From the NCBI GenBank assembly GCA_031539345.1, contig JAVKMO010000030.1:12126-76125 (forward strand): a DNA stretch of 64,000 nucleotides, given 5' to 3'. This DNA is from JAVKMO01 sp031539345 (GTDB lineage Bacteria > Bacteroidota > Bacteroidia > Chitinophagales > Chitinophagaceae). Under the pieces are notes generated by a model. The model searched no databases, was not told the DNA's origin, and worked only from the letters and a program-made list of their open reading frames with translations. A program made the translations under genes and the position numbers. Shown in pieces: positions 1 to 9,541 of the stretch (the first letter of the stretch is position 1; every line of letters starts with the position of its first letter).

Positions 1-165
1 ATTGAACAATACAAATTATCAACTTATATCAAGCGACCTAACGGAGAAGTGTTAATGAAGAAATTTGATGATTTTTTACAATATATTTCATCAATGGGTA
101 ACTTTATGACTTGTCATGATTATTTGACTCAACATTTTGATGAAAAACATGCACAAAATATTTGA
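1..165 (+). CDS. C-terminal end of an unidentified protein, possibly polysaccharide deacetylase-like (cut by window edge)
   Basis: Frame 1 is open from the first base and stops at TGA 163-165, giving 54 visible residues with no start inside the window. The tail (IKRPNGEVLMKKFDDFLQYI, then MGNFMTCHDYL) resembles the end of polysaccharide deacetylases, where a short helix with F-x-x-Y-I precedes a V-x-F/T-T segment. That is a pattern resemblance only. The gene ends about 90 bases before a bidirectional terminator and converges on the lipoprotein gene that follows. Confidence 0.5.
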   Translation: MEQYKLSTYIKRPNGEVLMKKFDDFLQYISSMGNFMTCHDYLTQHFDEKHAQNI

Positions 166-256
166 CTTAGGATAGGAGTTCACAGTAAAATAATAACCAT
201 CTTGCATTAACTTGAATATATAAATATAACAATCTAACCCATCTTTTGGGGCAATA

Positions 257-292
257 AAAAAGCCTTACTTTTTACAGTAAGGCTTTAGTTTT
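257..292. terminator. Bidirectional intrinsic terminator
   Basis: An 11-bp perfect stem (259-269 pairs with 276-286; aaagccttact / agtaaggcttt) encloses a 6-nt loop. It has an A-run on its left and a T-rich stretch on its right, so it can terminate transcription in both directions. It separates the convergent partial gene (+) from the lipoprotein gene (-). Confidence 0.85.
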
Positions 293-307
293 TCAAATCA
301 AAAAGTA

Positions 308-889
308 TTAGTCAGGAATTTCATTTTTTAATTGTCCCATTTCTTTATCAAAAATTTCTCTGAATTTTTTTTGGTCATAAGCAATTTTTAATTTGTCGTC
401 TTGGCTTACTCTGTTCGCTGCTTTTTTTGCTAAAGCATCTTTTGCCATTTCAATACTTACATAACAATTAAATCTGCCGTCTGGTGATTTGGTTACTTTT
501 TCACAAACAACATTCACATCATTCATGGTTTGGTTTGTGATGTCTCTTGCTTCGCCTTCTGCTTTGTCGCTATATTCTTGTGCACCACCAGCCGTAACTT
601 CATTTCTATAAGCGACCATCACATTTTTAATTTTACTTTCTATCAAGCCTGCTAATCTTGTTTTTACATTCAACATGGCTTTATCTCTTGCCATTGCCAT
701 ATCTTGGCTAATTGCACTTTGTGTTGCTCTAAAAAATTTGTCATCACTTTTGAAATTAGAACAAGGGATAAGAATTTCCACTTCACCAACAACCGGTGCA
801 TTTGTTCCACCAATTTTTTGCTTCGATTTGCACGAAAACATCACTGCACAAAGAAGGGCTGATGTAAATAGGATACTGATTTTTTTCAT
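308..889 (-). CDS. LPP20-like lipoprotein of unknown function
   Basis: This 193-residue protein starts with a lipoprotein signal peptide: a basic start, a hydrophobic run and the lipobox-like VMFSC with the candidate lipidated Cys at residue 20. The mature part has an alternating helix/strand region (about 55-150) that resembles the LPP20-type fold of small outer-membrane lipoproteins, including a helical segment rich in A, R and K and a strand with FNCYVSIEM. No catalytic motif is visible. It is probably anchored in the outer or inner membrane on the periplasmic side. It appears monocistronic, ending at the terminator just downstream. The family assignment is by pattern only. Confidence 0.65.
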   Translation of the reverse strand: MKKISILFTSALLCAVMFSCKSKQKIGGTNAPVVGEVEILIPCSNFKSDDKFFRATQSAISQDMAMARDKAMLNVKTRLAGLIESKIKNVMVAYRNEVTAGGAQEYSDKAEGEARDITNQTMNDVNVVCEKVTKSPDGRFNCYVSIEMAKDALAKKAANRVSQDDKLKIAYDQKKFREIFDKEMGQLKNEIPD

Positions 890-985
890 AGGATTTGTTT
901 TTTAATAAAAGAAAAGATTAAATTTAAGGATATCAATTGTGTTGTAAGAATATCGAACGAAGAAAAAGTTTAATTTGATTTGAGC

Positions 986-1420
986 TTATTTTTTTTTCCA
1001 TTTCATAATGGCTTTATCTATACTTAAATAACCAGGGCCTTTGGTCAATAACATAAAAAGCATCGCAATATAATATAAAGGAATTTCAAATCCATTGGCA
1101 TAAGACTCAAAACCATTCACCCAATGTAATAAATAAATGGCCGTACATAACAAAATGATTAAAGCAAAAGAAAAGAATCTTGCTGCAATGCCAAGCAATA
1201 AAGCAAAGCATCCAAACAATTCGACAAAAGAAGTGAGATATGCAAAGAATAGAGGTGCAGGTACGTTCATTTGGTTAAACCAAACAGCAATGGCTTGTGG
1301 GTCTTTTATTTTCATGATGGCGGGCTGGTAAAATCCATGTGCTAACAAAAGACGAAAACAGAGTAGGGCGACCGATTCTAAGCGTTCTAAGCTGAGGATA
1401 AATTGATTATAGAACTTCAT
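986..1420 (-). CDS. DoxX family inner-membrane protein
   Basis: This 144-residue protein has four predicted membrane helices (about residues 15-35, 55-80, 80-100 and 115-135). The DoxX-family features are the LLLAHGFYQPAIMKI segment in the first half and a Phe/Leu-rich second helix with E-L-F-G-C-F-A-L. DoxX proteins are small four-helix membrane proteins, often linked to redox or thiosulfate/quinone chemistry, but most members have no proven role. The ATG at 1420 gives a usual family length. It lies downstream of aspS on the same strand with a gap of about 65 bases. Confidence 0.75.
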   Translation of the reverse strand: MKFYNQFILSLERLESVALLCFRLLLAHGFYQPAIMKIKDPQAIAVWFNQMNVPAPLFFAYLTSFVELFGCFALLLGIAARFFSFALIILLCTAIYLLHWVNGFESYANGFEIPLYYIAMLFMLLTKGPGYLSIDKAIMKWKKK

Positions 1421-1484
1421 TTTTTAAGAATTAGATATGAATGAAAACGGGACATATTCGATAAATGCGAACGGTCAATAAGCT

Positions 1485-3230
1485 CTATTTTTTAAGATGT
1501 AGTTCTTTGTATTGCTTGTCATCTATCGCACTTGGTGCATTGAGCATAACGTCTCTTCCGCTATTGTTTTTTGGAAATGCAATCACGTCTCTAATGCTTT
1601 CGCTACCGCTTAAAATGGCACATAATCTATCAAAGCCAAAAGCAATCCCTCCGTGTGGTGGTGCACCATATTCAAAAGCACCTAACAAAAATCCAAATTT
1701 TTCTTGGGCTTCTTCTTTCGTCAATCCAAGTGTGGCAAACATTTTTTCTTGTAAGTCTCGTTGAAAAATACGAATTGAGCCACCGCCAATTTCGTTTCCA
1801 TTCAGCACCATATCATAAGCATTTGCTTTAATGTCTTTGAATTTATTTTTATCATTCATCCACTCAATATGTTCTGGTTTTGGAGATGTAAATGGATGAT
1901 GACAAGCGTGCCAAATTTGCTCTTCTTCGTTGTATTCTAACAAAGGAAAATCTAACACCCATAACAATTTAAATTCATCTGCTTTTCTCAAACCCAATCT
2001 GGAAGCCATTTCTAAGCGAAGTTCGCTCATTGCTTTTTGGGTTTTTGTTTTGTTGCCAGATAAAATCAAAATTAAATCATTTGCTGTAGCATGACTTGTA
2101 TCAGCAATTTGTTTGAGTTGTTCTTCATTAAAAAATTTGTCAAAACTGCTTTTCAATATGCCGTCTGCTTGATATTTTACAACTGCCAAGCCGCCCATTC
2201 CTATTTGTGGACGCTTTACCCAGTCGGTCAATTCATCAATTTGTTTACGTGTATAATCAGTACAATTTTTAACCACAATGGCAACAATATATTCTGCGTC
2301 ATCAAACACTTTAAAACCTTTTCCTTGCACCGTTTGTGTGATATTTTTAAGTTTCATATCAAAACGTATATCAGGTTTGTCATTGCCATAATGCTCCATG
2401 GCGTGTTCCCATGTCATTCGTTCTACAGGCTGTGCATAGTCAATATTTTTAACCGTTTTTAAAATATGTTTCACAAGTCCTTCAAACATTTGTAACACAT
2501 TTTCTTGATTCACAAAACTCATTTCACAATCAATTTGTGTAAATTCTGGTTGCCTATCTGCACGCAAATCTTCATCTCTAAAACATTTTACAATTTGATA
2601 GTATCTATCAAACCCACTCACCATCAACAACTGTTTAAACGTTTGTGGAGACTGTGGTAAAGCATAAAATTCTTGTTCGTTCATGCGTGAAGGAACGACA
2701 AAATCTCGTGCACCTTCTGGGGTAGATTTAATTAAAAAAGGCGTTTCAATATCTAAAAAATGATTGTTGTGAAGATACTCGCGCGTTGCCCGATTGACTG
2801 CGTAACGGAGTTGTATATTTTGTTGAATTGCAGAACGACGTAAGTCTAAATAACGATATTTCATTCTAATATCATCTCCACCGTCGGTGTCATCAACAAT
2901 TGTAAACGGCGGAACAATTGAAGCATTCAAAATTGTAAAATTGCTGACTTCGATTTCAATCTCTCCTGTTGATAATTGCAAATTTTTATTACTCCTTTCA
3001 ATCACTTTTCCTTCCACTTGAATCACAAATTCCCTGCCCAAAGGCGTTGCGTCTAAACGTGTATTTAATGCTTCGTTGAACAACAATTGCGTAATCCCAT
3101 AACGGTCTCTTAAATCAACAAAAGTAATACTGCCAAATTTTCTAATTGTTTGCACCCAACCTGCAAGTGTTACACTTTTTGTAATGTCTTTGGCTTGAAG
3201 TTCTCCGCAAGTATGCGTTCTGTAAGTCAT
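1485..3230 (-). CDS. aspS: Aspartyl-tRNA synthetase
   Basis: AspS charges tRNA-Asp with aspartate in the cytoplasm. The 581-residue protein has an N-terminal OB-fold anticodon-binding domain (about 1-110), then the class II catalytic core. Motif 2 ([14 protein letters not shown]) lies near residues 217-230 and motif 3 ([13 protein letters not shown]) near the C-terminus. A bacterial GAD-type insertion lies between them, as the length requires. The frame stays open 52 codons further upstream to 3386, but that stretch overlaps the preceding epimerase gene and has no family similarity. The ATG at 3230 ([11 protein letters not shown]) is the normal AspS start. Confidence 0.97.
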   Translation of the reverse strand: MTYRTHTCGELQAKDITKSVTLAGWVQTIRKFGSITFVDLRDRYGITQLLFNEALNTRLDATPLGREFVIQVEGKVIERSNKNLQLSTGEIEIEVSNFTILNASIVPPFTIVDDTDGGDDIRMKYRYLDLRRSAIQQNIQLRYAVNRATREYLHNNHFLDIETPFLIKSTPEGARDFVVPSRMNEQEFYALPQSPQTFKQLLMVSGFDRYYQIVKCFRDEDLRADRQPEFTQIDCEMSFVNQENVLQMFEGLVKHILKTVKNIDYAQPVERMTWEHAMEHYGNDKPDIRFDMKLKNITQTVQGKGFKVFDDAEYIVAIVVKNCTDYTRKQIDELTDWVKRPQIGMGGLAVVKYQADGILKSSFDKFFNEEQLKQIADTSHATANDLILILSGNKTKTQKAMSELRLEMASRLGLRKADEFKLLWVLDFPLLEYNEEEQIWHACHHPFTSPKPEHIEWMNDKNKFKDIKANAYDMVLNGNEIGGGSIRIFQRDLQEKMFATLGLTKEEAQEKFGFLLGAFEYGAPPHGGIAFGFDRLCAILSGSESIRDVIAFPKNNSGRDVMLNAPSAIDDKQYKELHLKK

Positions 3231-3304
3231 GTTTAATGTAATTTGAAAAATAAAATAAGTAAATGTTTGATGTATAAAGGTTGTAAAACCAGACTTTTGT
3301 TCAT

Positions 3305-4441
3305 TTATTTTAATAAGCCTTTTTGTTTCATCTCTTGAATTGATTGCTCGTAAGTACTCTTCTGAACTTCTTGTTCTTTTACCCAATTAGTAAAATTTTT
3401 CAACCCTTGTGAAAAAGAAAATTGTGGTGTAAAATGTAAAATATCTTTCAGCTTCGATAAATCGGCAAAGTTATGACGAATATCCCCAAGCCTATAATTT
3501 CCACTAATATGAATGGGGGTATCAGTATTGAAATTCTGACAAAGTTGTTGTGCTACACTTAATACAGTTGTCGGGATCCCTGTTCCCACATTAAAAATCT
3601 GCCCATTTGCGGCATCGTTTTCAATGCCTGCTATTGTTGCGGAAACGACATCGTCGATATACACAAAATCTCTGCTTTCTTTTCCATCTTCAAAAATGTT
3701 GATTGTTTTTTTATTTCTAATGAGCGTAGAAAAAATGGACAGAATACCCGTGTAAGGATTTTGTAAAGATTGACCCGGTCCATAAACATTTTGATAACGA
3801 AACACAACTGGTGCAATTCCTATAGTCGGACATACTGTAGAGATTAGTTTTTCTTGTACATATTTTGTTATACCATAAACAGAAGACGGATGTATGAGTG
3901 AATTTTCATCTGTAGCCAGTACTTGCAAAGGTGTTTTTGTTTGTTCGTCTAATAAATCGAAAATTCCTTGGTCTAAATTTTCTTTTTGTCGATTTGCAGG
4001 ATACATAACTAATCCATGCGGTGTTTTATATTTTCCTTCTCCATAAATCGCACGTGAAGACGCTACAACAACTTTTTTAACGCTTGTTTTTTCATTCGCT
4101 AAAATGTCTAACAGTAAAGCTGTTCCATTACTATTCGTATTTACATAATCAAAAATTTGATACATCGATTGTCCAGTTCCTGTTTCTGCTGCAAGATGAA
4201 CAATCACCTGATTATCGCCAATTGCTTGTAACAATGCTGTCTTGGATAAAATTGTATCGTTAATAAAGTGAACTTTATTTTTAATTGATGCATATAAAGG
4301 AGAAGTAATTTCAGGATTTGCTCCATGAATTTGAAGTGATAAATTGTCTATAACAGTAACATCATAGTTTTTTTCTAGTAAGCGTAATGCTAAATGAGTT
4401 CCAATAAATCCAGCTCCTCCTGTGATTAAGACTTTTTTCAT
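3305..4441 (-). CDS. NAD-dependent sugar-nucleotide epimerase/dehydratase (extended SDR), dTDP-L-rhamnose 4-epimerase-like
   Basis: This 378-residue extended short-chain dehydrogenase/reductase has the NAD-binding glycine motif TGGAGFIG at residues 7-14 and the catalytic Y-x3-K in [12 protein letters not shown]. The segments [27 protein letters not shown] and [16 protein letters not shown] downstream sequence fit the dTDP-L-rhamnose 4-epimerase/UDP-glucose 4-epimerase branch. It probably makes an activated sugar for cell-surface polysaccharide. The exact substrate cannot be read from sequence, and no other polysaccharide genes are nearby. It lies 74 bases upstream of aspS on the same strand. 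Confidence 0.85.
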   Translation of the reverse strand: MKKVLITGGAGFIGTHLALRLLEKNYDVTVIDNLSLQIHGANPEITSPLYASIKNKVHFINDTILSKTALLQAIGDNQVIVHLAAETGTGQSMYQIFDYVNTNSNGTALLLDILANEKTSVKKVVVASSRAIYGEGKYKTPHGLVMYPANRQKENLDQGIFDLLDEQTKTPLQVLATDENSLIHPSSVYGITKYVQEKLISTVCPTIGIAPVVFRYQNVYGPGQSLQNPYTGILSIFSTLIRNKKTINIFEDGKESRDFVYIDDVVSATIAGIENDAANGQIFNVGTGIPTTVLSVAQQLCQNFNTDTPIHISGNYRLGDIRHNFADLSKLKDILHFTPQFSFSQGLKNFTNWVKEQEVQKSTYEQSIQEMKQKGLLK

Positions 4442-4477
4442 ATAAATGTTAAATAAAGATAACCAAGATAATCAAAG

Positions 4478-4564
4478 CGGAAAGTGAGGGATTCGAACCC
4501 TCGAAACCTGTTACAGTTTACACGCTTTCCAAGCGAGCCAATTCAGCCACTCTTGCAACTTTCC
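4478..4564 (-). tRNA. tRNA-Ser (anticodon GGA)
   Basis: The minus strand folds as an 87-nt class II tRNA. The 7-bp acceptor stem GGAAAGT / ACTTTCC is perfect, the anticodon loop TTGGAAA gives anticodon GGA, there is a long serine-type variable arm, and the T-loop is GGTTCGAATCC. The discriminator base is G, as usual for tRNA-Ser. CCA is not encoded. The anticodon stem has one U-U mismatch. It sits between lgt and the epimerase gene and could be co-transcribed with either. Confidence 0.95.
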
Positions 4565-4570
4565 GAGTTT

Positions 4571-5863
4571 TTATACAATTGATTTTGTTGGTATTAAAAA
4601 TTGTTTTTTGAAACTATAGCGATACCAAAATACACCACCAATGATAAAAATCACAGCGATGAGTTCTGCTTGAGTAAATGCCAACCCTCCGATATGATAT
4701 AAATTATTCACCCGAATTTGCTCTATCAATAATCGTTCACTACCACTCAATACCAAATAAATGGCTGACAGCTGACCTGTATATTTTATACGTTTACGCA
4801 TACGCCATAATACAAAAAACAAACAAAAGCTCATCAGGCTTTCATACAACGGTGTTGGAAAAACACTAATCGGCAAATACGCACAATACAATCCGCCACA
4901 GTTGGTCATGTTAAATCCTTCTGATATAACATTGTTCGGATAATTTTGAGCAACCAAATAAGTAGGTAAAAGTCGTGCAGTAAAACTATAATGGGGTACT
5001 TGTGAAAGGCTATCAAATTGATGCGTATAATAGTTTGCATTATTGATAAGTGCTTGTTGAAATTGTTCTGGGGTTGCGGTTACAACTTGTGCGTCAATGT
5101 TGCTGATATACGCAGAATTTAAAATACCCCAATCGCCGTCACCAGAAAATTGACAGCCTAATCTACCGATGGCATACGCCAACATTAATCCCGGAACAAC
5201 GGCATCAAACATTGGGAAAAAAGAAATTTTATGTCGGCGTAAATACACATAACAAGCAGCAATGGCAACAATCAAGCCGCCGTAAAATGTAAGCCCGCCA
5301 AAACTGAGCATTTCACCTATAGGGTCTTTAATAAATGTGTCCCAATTTTCTAAGTTGTGAAAAAGTTTAGCACCAATAAACGTAAATACGAAGGTGATAG
5401 AAAGAATATCGTTTGCTCTATCTTTAGGGTAGATGGATATTGAAACAGTTTTGGGTTGTGGTAATTTTTGTTTGTTTTTTTCAAACCACTTTAAACTTGC
5501 AAAAAGAAATCCAACGGCAATGCCGCCTAAGACACTGCCTTGCGTAGAAAAAATAAAATGTTGGGGATTAAAACTATCCATCGAGGAATGCATAAACAAC
5601 CCTATCATTTTATAGCCTAATAAAAATCCAATAAAAAATTGAACCAATAATTCATACGCACTTGCGGGTTTTCCAATTTCTTCTTCTTGTACGCTTGGGA
5701 TAAACATACCCAAATTTTGCTTACGAATAAGTTCTTTTTGAAACAACCAATACGCCGCAAAAAAGCTCAAGGCAACAAAAAATCCAAACGTATTGATAAA
5801 GCGTAGCCATGAAATTTCTACACCAAAAGTTTTTAAAAAGAAGAAATATAAATTAGGATACAT
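4571..5863 (-). CDS. lgt: Prolipoprotein diacylglyceryl transferase
   Basis: Lgt transfers diacylglycerol from phosphatidylglycerol to the lipobox cysteine of prolipoproteins in the inner membrane. Visible signatures are the membrane segment with GGLTFYGGLIVA, then PGLMLAYAIGRLGCQFSGD, which corresponds to the family G-R-x-G-x-F-x-x-G-E region, and a C-terminal TPLYESL segment. At 430 residues it is clearly longer than the roughly 280 typical of Proteobacteria. The extra length lies in a soluble loop between the GRLG motif and the TPLYES helix and includes a CGGLYC pair. The ATG at 5863 begins directly with a membrane helix. The tRNA-Ser gene follows 6 bases after its stop. Confidence 0.93.
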   Translation of the reverse strand: MYPNLYFFFLKTFGVEISWLRFINTFGFFVALSFFAAYWLFQKELIRKQNLGMFIPSVQEEEIGKPASAYELLVQFFIGFLLGYKMIGLFMHSSMDSFNPQHFIFSTQGSVLGGIAVGFLFASLKWFEKNKQKLPQPKTVSISIYPKDRANDILSITFVFTFIGAKLFHNLENWDTFIKDPIGEMLSFGGLTFYGGLIVAIAACYVYLRRHKISFFPMFDAVVPGLMLAYAIGRLGCQFSGDGDWGILNSAYISNIDAQVVTATPEQFQQALINNANYYTHQFDSLSQVPHYSFTARLLPTYLVAQNYPNNVISEGFNMTNCGGLYCAYLPISVFPTPLYESLMSFCLFFVLWRMRKRIKYTGQLSAIYLVLSGSERLLIEQIRVNNLYHIGGLAFTQAELIAVIFIIGGVFWYRYSFKKQFLIPTKSIV

Positions 5864-5932
5864 AGAATGTTTTTAGCAATTTCTAAAAATAAGAGACGAA
5901 TATAATTTTGTTCTTGTTGCGTTATTCAACAT

Positions 5933-6439
5933 TTAGAGTTTCTGTTTTTGCCATGTTTCAAATTCAAAATCATAAGCGTGGCGTTCATCCTTTTGGTGTT
6001 GATACGTTTCTGTTAAATGCCATTGCGAAAAATCAATTGCTGGAAAAAAAACATCGGCTTCAAAGTTTGCATTCACTCTTGTAAATATCAATTCGGTTGC
6101 AAAAGGCAAAAAGAGTTGATAGATACTTGCTCCGCCAATAATCATCATTTTTTTTACAGCGTCTTTTTTTGCTACTGTAATGGCTTCCTCCACTGATGAA
6201 ACGCAAGTAATCAAAGGCGAAGGCAAAATGTTATTTTTTTGATTTGTAAAAATAAGATGGTGTCTGCCGGGCAGTTGTTTTTGTTGAAAAGAATCAAAAG
6301 TTTTACGTCCTAAAATAATCGGCAAACCCCAAGTATTGTTTTTGAAATGTTGCAAATCTTTAGGGAGATGAAAAAGCAATTGATTGTTTTTGCCCAATTC
6401 ATTATTGTTTCCAATTGCAGCTATAAGGCTAATAATCAT
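5933..6439 (-). CDS. folA: Dihydrofolate reductase
   Basis: FolA reduces dihydrofolate to tetrahydrofolate with NADPH. The 168-residue length is standard. The N-terminus MIISLIAAIGNNNELGKNNQ matches the family. It is followed by LLFHLPKDLQHFK (active-site acidic residue in the P-K-D-L helix), ILGRKTFDSF and the C-terminal half IIGGASIYQLF that contacts the cofactor. It is 9 bases downstream of the EnvC-like gene and about 70 bases upstream of lgt, all on the minus strand, so co-transcription is likely. The partner pathway gene folK lies far away, fused to rnpA near 56 kb. Confidence 0.95.
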   Translation of the reverse strand: MIISLIAAIGNNNELGKNNQLLFHLPKDLQHFKNNTWGLPIILGRKTFDSFQQKQLPGRHHLIFTNQKNNILPSPLITCVSSVEEAITVAKKDAVKKMMIIGGASIYQLFLPFATELIFTRVNANFEADVFFPAIDFSQWHLTETYQHQKDERHAYDFEFETWQKQKL

Positions 6440-6448
6440 ACGCTACAT

Positions 6449-7807
6449 TTATTTTTTAAGCCAGTGTTCTGGGTTTTGAAATGAGGTTTCTTTTAAAATT
6501 TGAAACTCTAATTCAGAAGGATTTGCTTTGGTAGAAAATCCGATTACTTGACCAGTTCGCACTTCTTGTCCAGTTTGTATCATCAAATTTTGTATCGGAA
6601 TATAAATTGACCAAAATTGTCCGTGCCGAATGGTTACCAAAAATCCGTCCTCCATTTCTTGGATATTTGTTACGCTACCGCTAAAGATAGATTTTACTGG
6701 GGTGTTTGGTTCTATCTGAATGGTTAAGCCTGAATTATCATACGTAATTCTGCTTTCATCAGTTACTTTATTTTTTCCAAATTTCATTGTAACAACAGGG
6801 TTTTCAACAGGCCAAGGCAGTTTGCCTTTGTTGGCTTGAAAGTTTTTAGCAAGGTTAAAATCTTTGTCGCTATAGGTTAAAGAAGACTCGCTCACCTTTC
6901 TTTTATTTGTGGTTATGTCTTCGTCTTCTTTATTTTCACGAACAGTTTTCACCTCATTTTTGCTATTTGCATTATTATCTTTTTCTTTCTTACTCCTACT
7001 CATTTCTGATCGCCTTTCTTCTTCCATTCTTTTTTTGTTACGTTCAATTTCTTTTTTAATCACAAGCTCAATTGCTTTTTTTATATTCTTCCAACGTTTG
7101 GTTTTTTTAGCAATTTGTTGGGCTAATTTTTGTTCATCAGTTTTTAATTGTTTGACAATATTTTTCTTTTCTACTTCTTCAGATTTTAAAGTTACTAATT
7201 CCTCTCTTTGTTCATTGAGAATTTGAGATTGTGCAGCTTGCGTTTGAGACAATTGCTTAATTGATGATTCTAATATTCCTCTATTGTGAGCAATAGCATT
7301 CAAGTTACTCATTCTAATTTCTCTAAATTTTTTCAAGAAATACATTCGATCAATAAAAGAAGAGAATGAAGTAGAAGAAAATAAAAAGTAACTCGGATTA
7401 TAGAGTTCATAATTTTTATACGCAGCAAGAATTGATTTTTTATACTGTCCTTTCAATTTTAAAATGTGCATTTGCATTGTGCTAATTTCATGCTTATGTG
7501 TTTCAATTTTTTTTTCTATTTGTACAATTTCTTTGTTAATCAAAGCTACTTTTTGACTCCTTAGATTGATTTTTTTTTGTAACAAAGCAATCTCCATTAA
7601 GCTGGTTTTTTTATTCGATTTGATTTTTTCTAATTGCTTTTTTGCGTCTTCTATTTGCTGCCGCAAGTTTTGTCTTTCTTCTTCTAACGATTTTTTAGAC
7701 TCTTCAGATGTATCTTGTCCAACAGCAACATGGCTTTGTAATAAAATGCAAAAAATGAGGAATAAATAAAAAAAAGAAAAAGGATTGTGATATCGCAATG
7801 GGTTCAT
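6449..7807 (-). CDS. EnvC-like murein hydrolase activator with a degenerate LytM (M23) domain
   Basis: This 452-residue secreted protein has a signal peptide (about 1-30, ending at VAVGQ), a long Lys/Glu-rich coiled coil (about 31-275), a charged linker and a C-terminal LytM domain (about 330-450). In active M23 peptidases the zinc ligands lie in H-x-G-x-D and H-x-H motifs. Here the matching positions read YDNSGLTI and LEFQIL, so both have lost histidine. EnvC of E. coli is likewise a non-catalytic LytM protein that activates amidases during septum splitting, which is the best functional guess. It lies 13 bases downstream of the MFS gene and 9 bases upstream of folA. Confidence 0.82.
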   Translation of the reverse strand: MNPLRYHNPFSFFYLFLIFCILLQSHVAVGQDTSEESKKSLEEERQNLRQQIEDAKKQLEKIKSNKKTSLMEIALLQKKINLRSQKVALINKEIVQIEKKIETHKHEISTMQMHILKLKGQYKKSILAAYKNYELYNPSYFLFSSTSFSSFIDRMYFLKKFREIRMSNLNAIAHNRGILESSIKQLSQTQAAQSQILNEQREELVTLKSEEVEKKNIVKQLKTDEQKLAQQIAKKTKRWKNIKKAIELVIKKEIERNKKRMEEERRSEMSRSKKEKDNNANSKNEVKTVRENKEDEDITTNKRKVSESSLTYSDKDFNLAKNFQANKGKLPWPVENPVVTMKFGKNKVTDESRITYDNSGLTIQIEPNTPVKSIFSGSVTNIQEMEDGFLVTIRHGQFWSIYIPIQNLMIQTGQEVRTGQVIGFSTKANPSELEFQILKETSFQNPEHWLKK

Positions 7808-7820
7808 TTGAAAAGAAATA

Positions 7821-9356
7821 TTATTGAGCTAAAGGCTTCTTTTTAAAAAAGAAATAAAACATTGTTGAGATGGTTGCTACTCCTCCAATAACAATCAAGG
7901 TTTTTAAAATCAAGGTTGCTTCTTCTTCAAAGCTGAGAAATGTTTTTTGATTTTCTGTGTAAACAACAATACCCACAATAAGCGGAACAAAGCAAGTGCT
8001 AAGGGTATTAAAAAGTGTAAACGCTCTGTATTGTATGTCTGTTGGAAAAGAAGACGCAAGATATTTGGTAATTGCAACACTTGTAAGAGCAAAAAAGAAA
8101 AACGGGACTAACAACAAAAGAATAAGAACTATAAATGTTGCAGAAGAAATGTCTGTTTCTATGCTCACTCTTTTGTCTTGGGCTGAGGGTTTATAGTGCA
8201 AAGCAAAAATTGTATCAACCCTAGACATAACGGCTTTTGTTGCGTCGTCATAAGTATGATAACTGGTGATTTTTTTAAGAGTATCGCCAGAGTTGGCTTT
8301 GCGGATATATTTAATTTGAACTTCTTTCAAATCGATCAGCTCTATTTTATATTTAATTGCACTGCGGTCTTGGAGGGCAATAAAAGAAAATACAATGGAC
8401 AACAAAAATGATGCAATACCAACCAAAACAAGGAGTTGTAAGGCTTTAACTTTATTAACAATCCAATACGCAATTGCAAAAAAAGGCAACGACAATAAGA
8501 GTGTCCATAGCATAATTTCATTCGCGTTTTGCAATTTTAAGTTGCACGCTTTTTCTAAAAACATTTTTGCAAAAAATTGCATTGTATAAAATAATACGCC
8601 ATAAGCTAAACCAACTGTAAAAACAGCAACGATAACTTGTTGAGTGTTTTTTGACACCCAAGAAGGTGTCTCTTTTGTAGGTAATAATGCTGTTTGATAT
8701 TCGTACATTTTTGTTCCCGTAAAAAAAACACAAAGAATAAAACCAATGGCTGAAAAAGCAAAAAGAAGTCGCCATCCGCCATATTCAGTTTTAAAATTGT
8801 TGATTGTCATTCCTGTGAGAGGATGTTGAAGAATACCAAAAGAGCTATTAGATTGAACATATAAAAGAGCTAGAATAGATAAAAACAAACCCACGAATGG
8901 GGCTGCTTGTAGCCATGCAATTTTTTTTGTTGTATCGGTTGGCGTGGCATCTGCAATTAAAAATGCAAGGTCTCCACCAAATGAAGAACCTACAGCAATG
9001 CCTTGTAATAACCTACAAAAAAGTAATAAGAAAGGTGCATAAAGACCAATGCTGTACTGCGTAGGTAAAATAACAAACAGCACACTCGCAATTGTCATGA
9101 GTAAACAACTATAAAGATAAACGGTCTGTTTGTGTTTGATTTTAACCAACCCTGCTCCAAAAAAAACACCTAATAAACGAGGCAAAAAAAGGCTTCCATA
9201 CAATAATAGAACACAGAGTATAGAAATAGTTGGGCTTTTTATCGAAAAAAACCAATTAGAAATAATCGGAAAAACGGCAATGAAAATGTAAAAATCATAC
9301 CATTGAAAAACAGACAATAAAAAAGTAAGTACAAGTGGCTTATTAAAAGGCTTCAT
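7821..9356 (-). CDS. Major facilitator superfamily transporter, metabolite:H+ symporter-like
   Basis: This is a polytopic membrane protein of 511 residues with about 12 predicted helices. The first helix contains LLSVFQWYDFYIF, resembling the W-Y-D/E-F-x-x-Y/F motif of the MHS (ProP/ShiA/KgtP) family. A loop with R-L-L-G-V-F-F-G fits the MFS motif A position, and RLLQGIAVGSSFGGD resembles the R-x-x-Q-G-x-x-x-G-G-E motif. A long soluble insertion, about 90 residues, lies in the second half. The substrate is unknown. The reading frame extends to TTG/ATG codons up to 9434, but the ATG at 9356 (MKPFNKPLVLTFL) gives the normal family N-terminus. Confidence 0.8.
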   Translation of the reverse strand: MKPFNKPLVLTFLLSVFQWYDFYIFIAVFPIISNWFFSIKSPTISILCVLLLYGSLFLPRLLGVFFGAGLVKIKHKQTVYLYSCLLMTIASVLFVILPTQYSIGLYAPFLLLFCRLLQGIAVGSSFGGDLAFLIADATPTDTTKKIAWLQAAPFVGLFLSILALLYVQSNSSFGILQHPLTGMTINNFKTEYGGWRLLFAFSAIGFILCVFFTGTKMYEYQTALLPTKETPSWVSKNTQQVIVAVFTVGLAYGVLFYTMQFFAKMFLEKACNLKLQNANEIMLWTLLLSLPFFAIAYWIVNKVKALQLLVLVGIASFLLSIVFSFIALQDRSAIKYKIELIDLKEVQIKYIRKANSGDTLKKITSYHTYDDATKAVMSRVDTIFALHYKPSAQDKRVSIETDISSATFIVLILLLLVPFFFFALTSVAITKYLASSFPTDIQYRAFTLFNTLSTCFVPLIVGIVVYTENQKTFLSFEEEATLILKTLIVIGGVATISTMFYFFFKKKPLAQ

Positions 9357-9478
9357 CGTAAGAATTAAAATAGTAAGGGAGGCAAAATAAAAAACTATAC
9401 CACTTTGGTCGTATAAGCAATTCACAATTGCCATAAGCGAAGATTGTTTTTTTTATGTTTTTATTTTTAAATTTTATG

Positions 9479-9486
9479 TAGGTTTG
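9479..9486 (+). promoter_or_regulatory. Candidate -7 box for ribF-recN
   Basis: TAGGTTTG matches the Bacteroidota -7 consensus TAnnTTTG exactly and lies 55 bases before the ribF ATG. No convincing TTTG -33 box is at the right distance, only T-rich sequence, so this is a moderate call. Confidence 0.4.
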
Positions 9487-9541
9487 GTGAACAAGTTTTA
9501 CTTGCTTGTTTATTGTTTTAACAAAGCCGTTTACTATTCAA

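Noticed and set aside
3231..3386. N-terminal extension of the aspS reading frame by 52 codons
   Set aside because: It overlaps the preceding epimerase gene, lacks family similarity, and the ATG at 3230 begins exactly where AspS proteins start.
6909..7226. Open frame on the plus strand inside the EnvC-like gene
   Set aside because: It is the antisense shadow of a Lys/Glu-rich coiled coil and yields an implausible Phe/Ser/Leu-rich protein.
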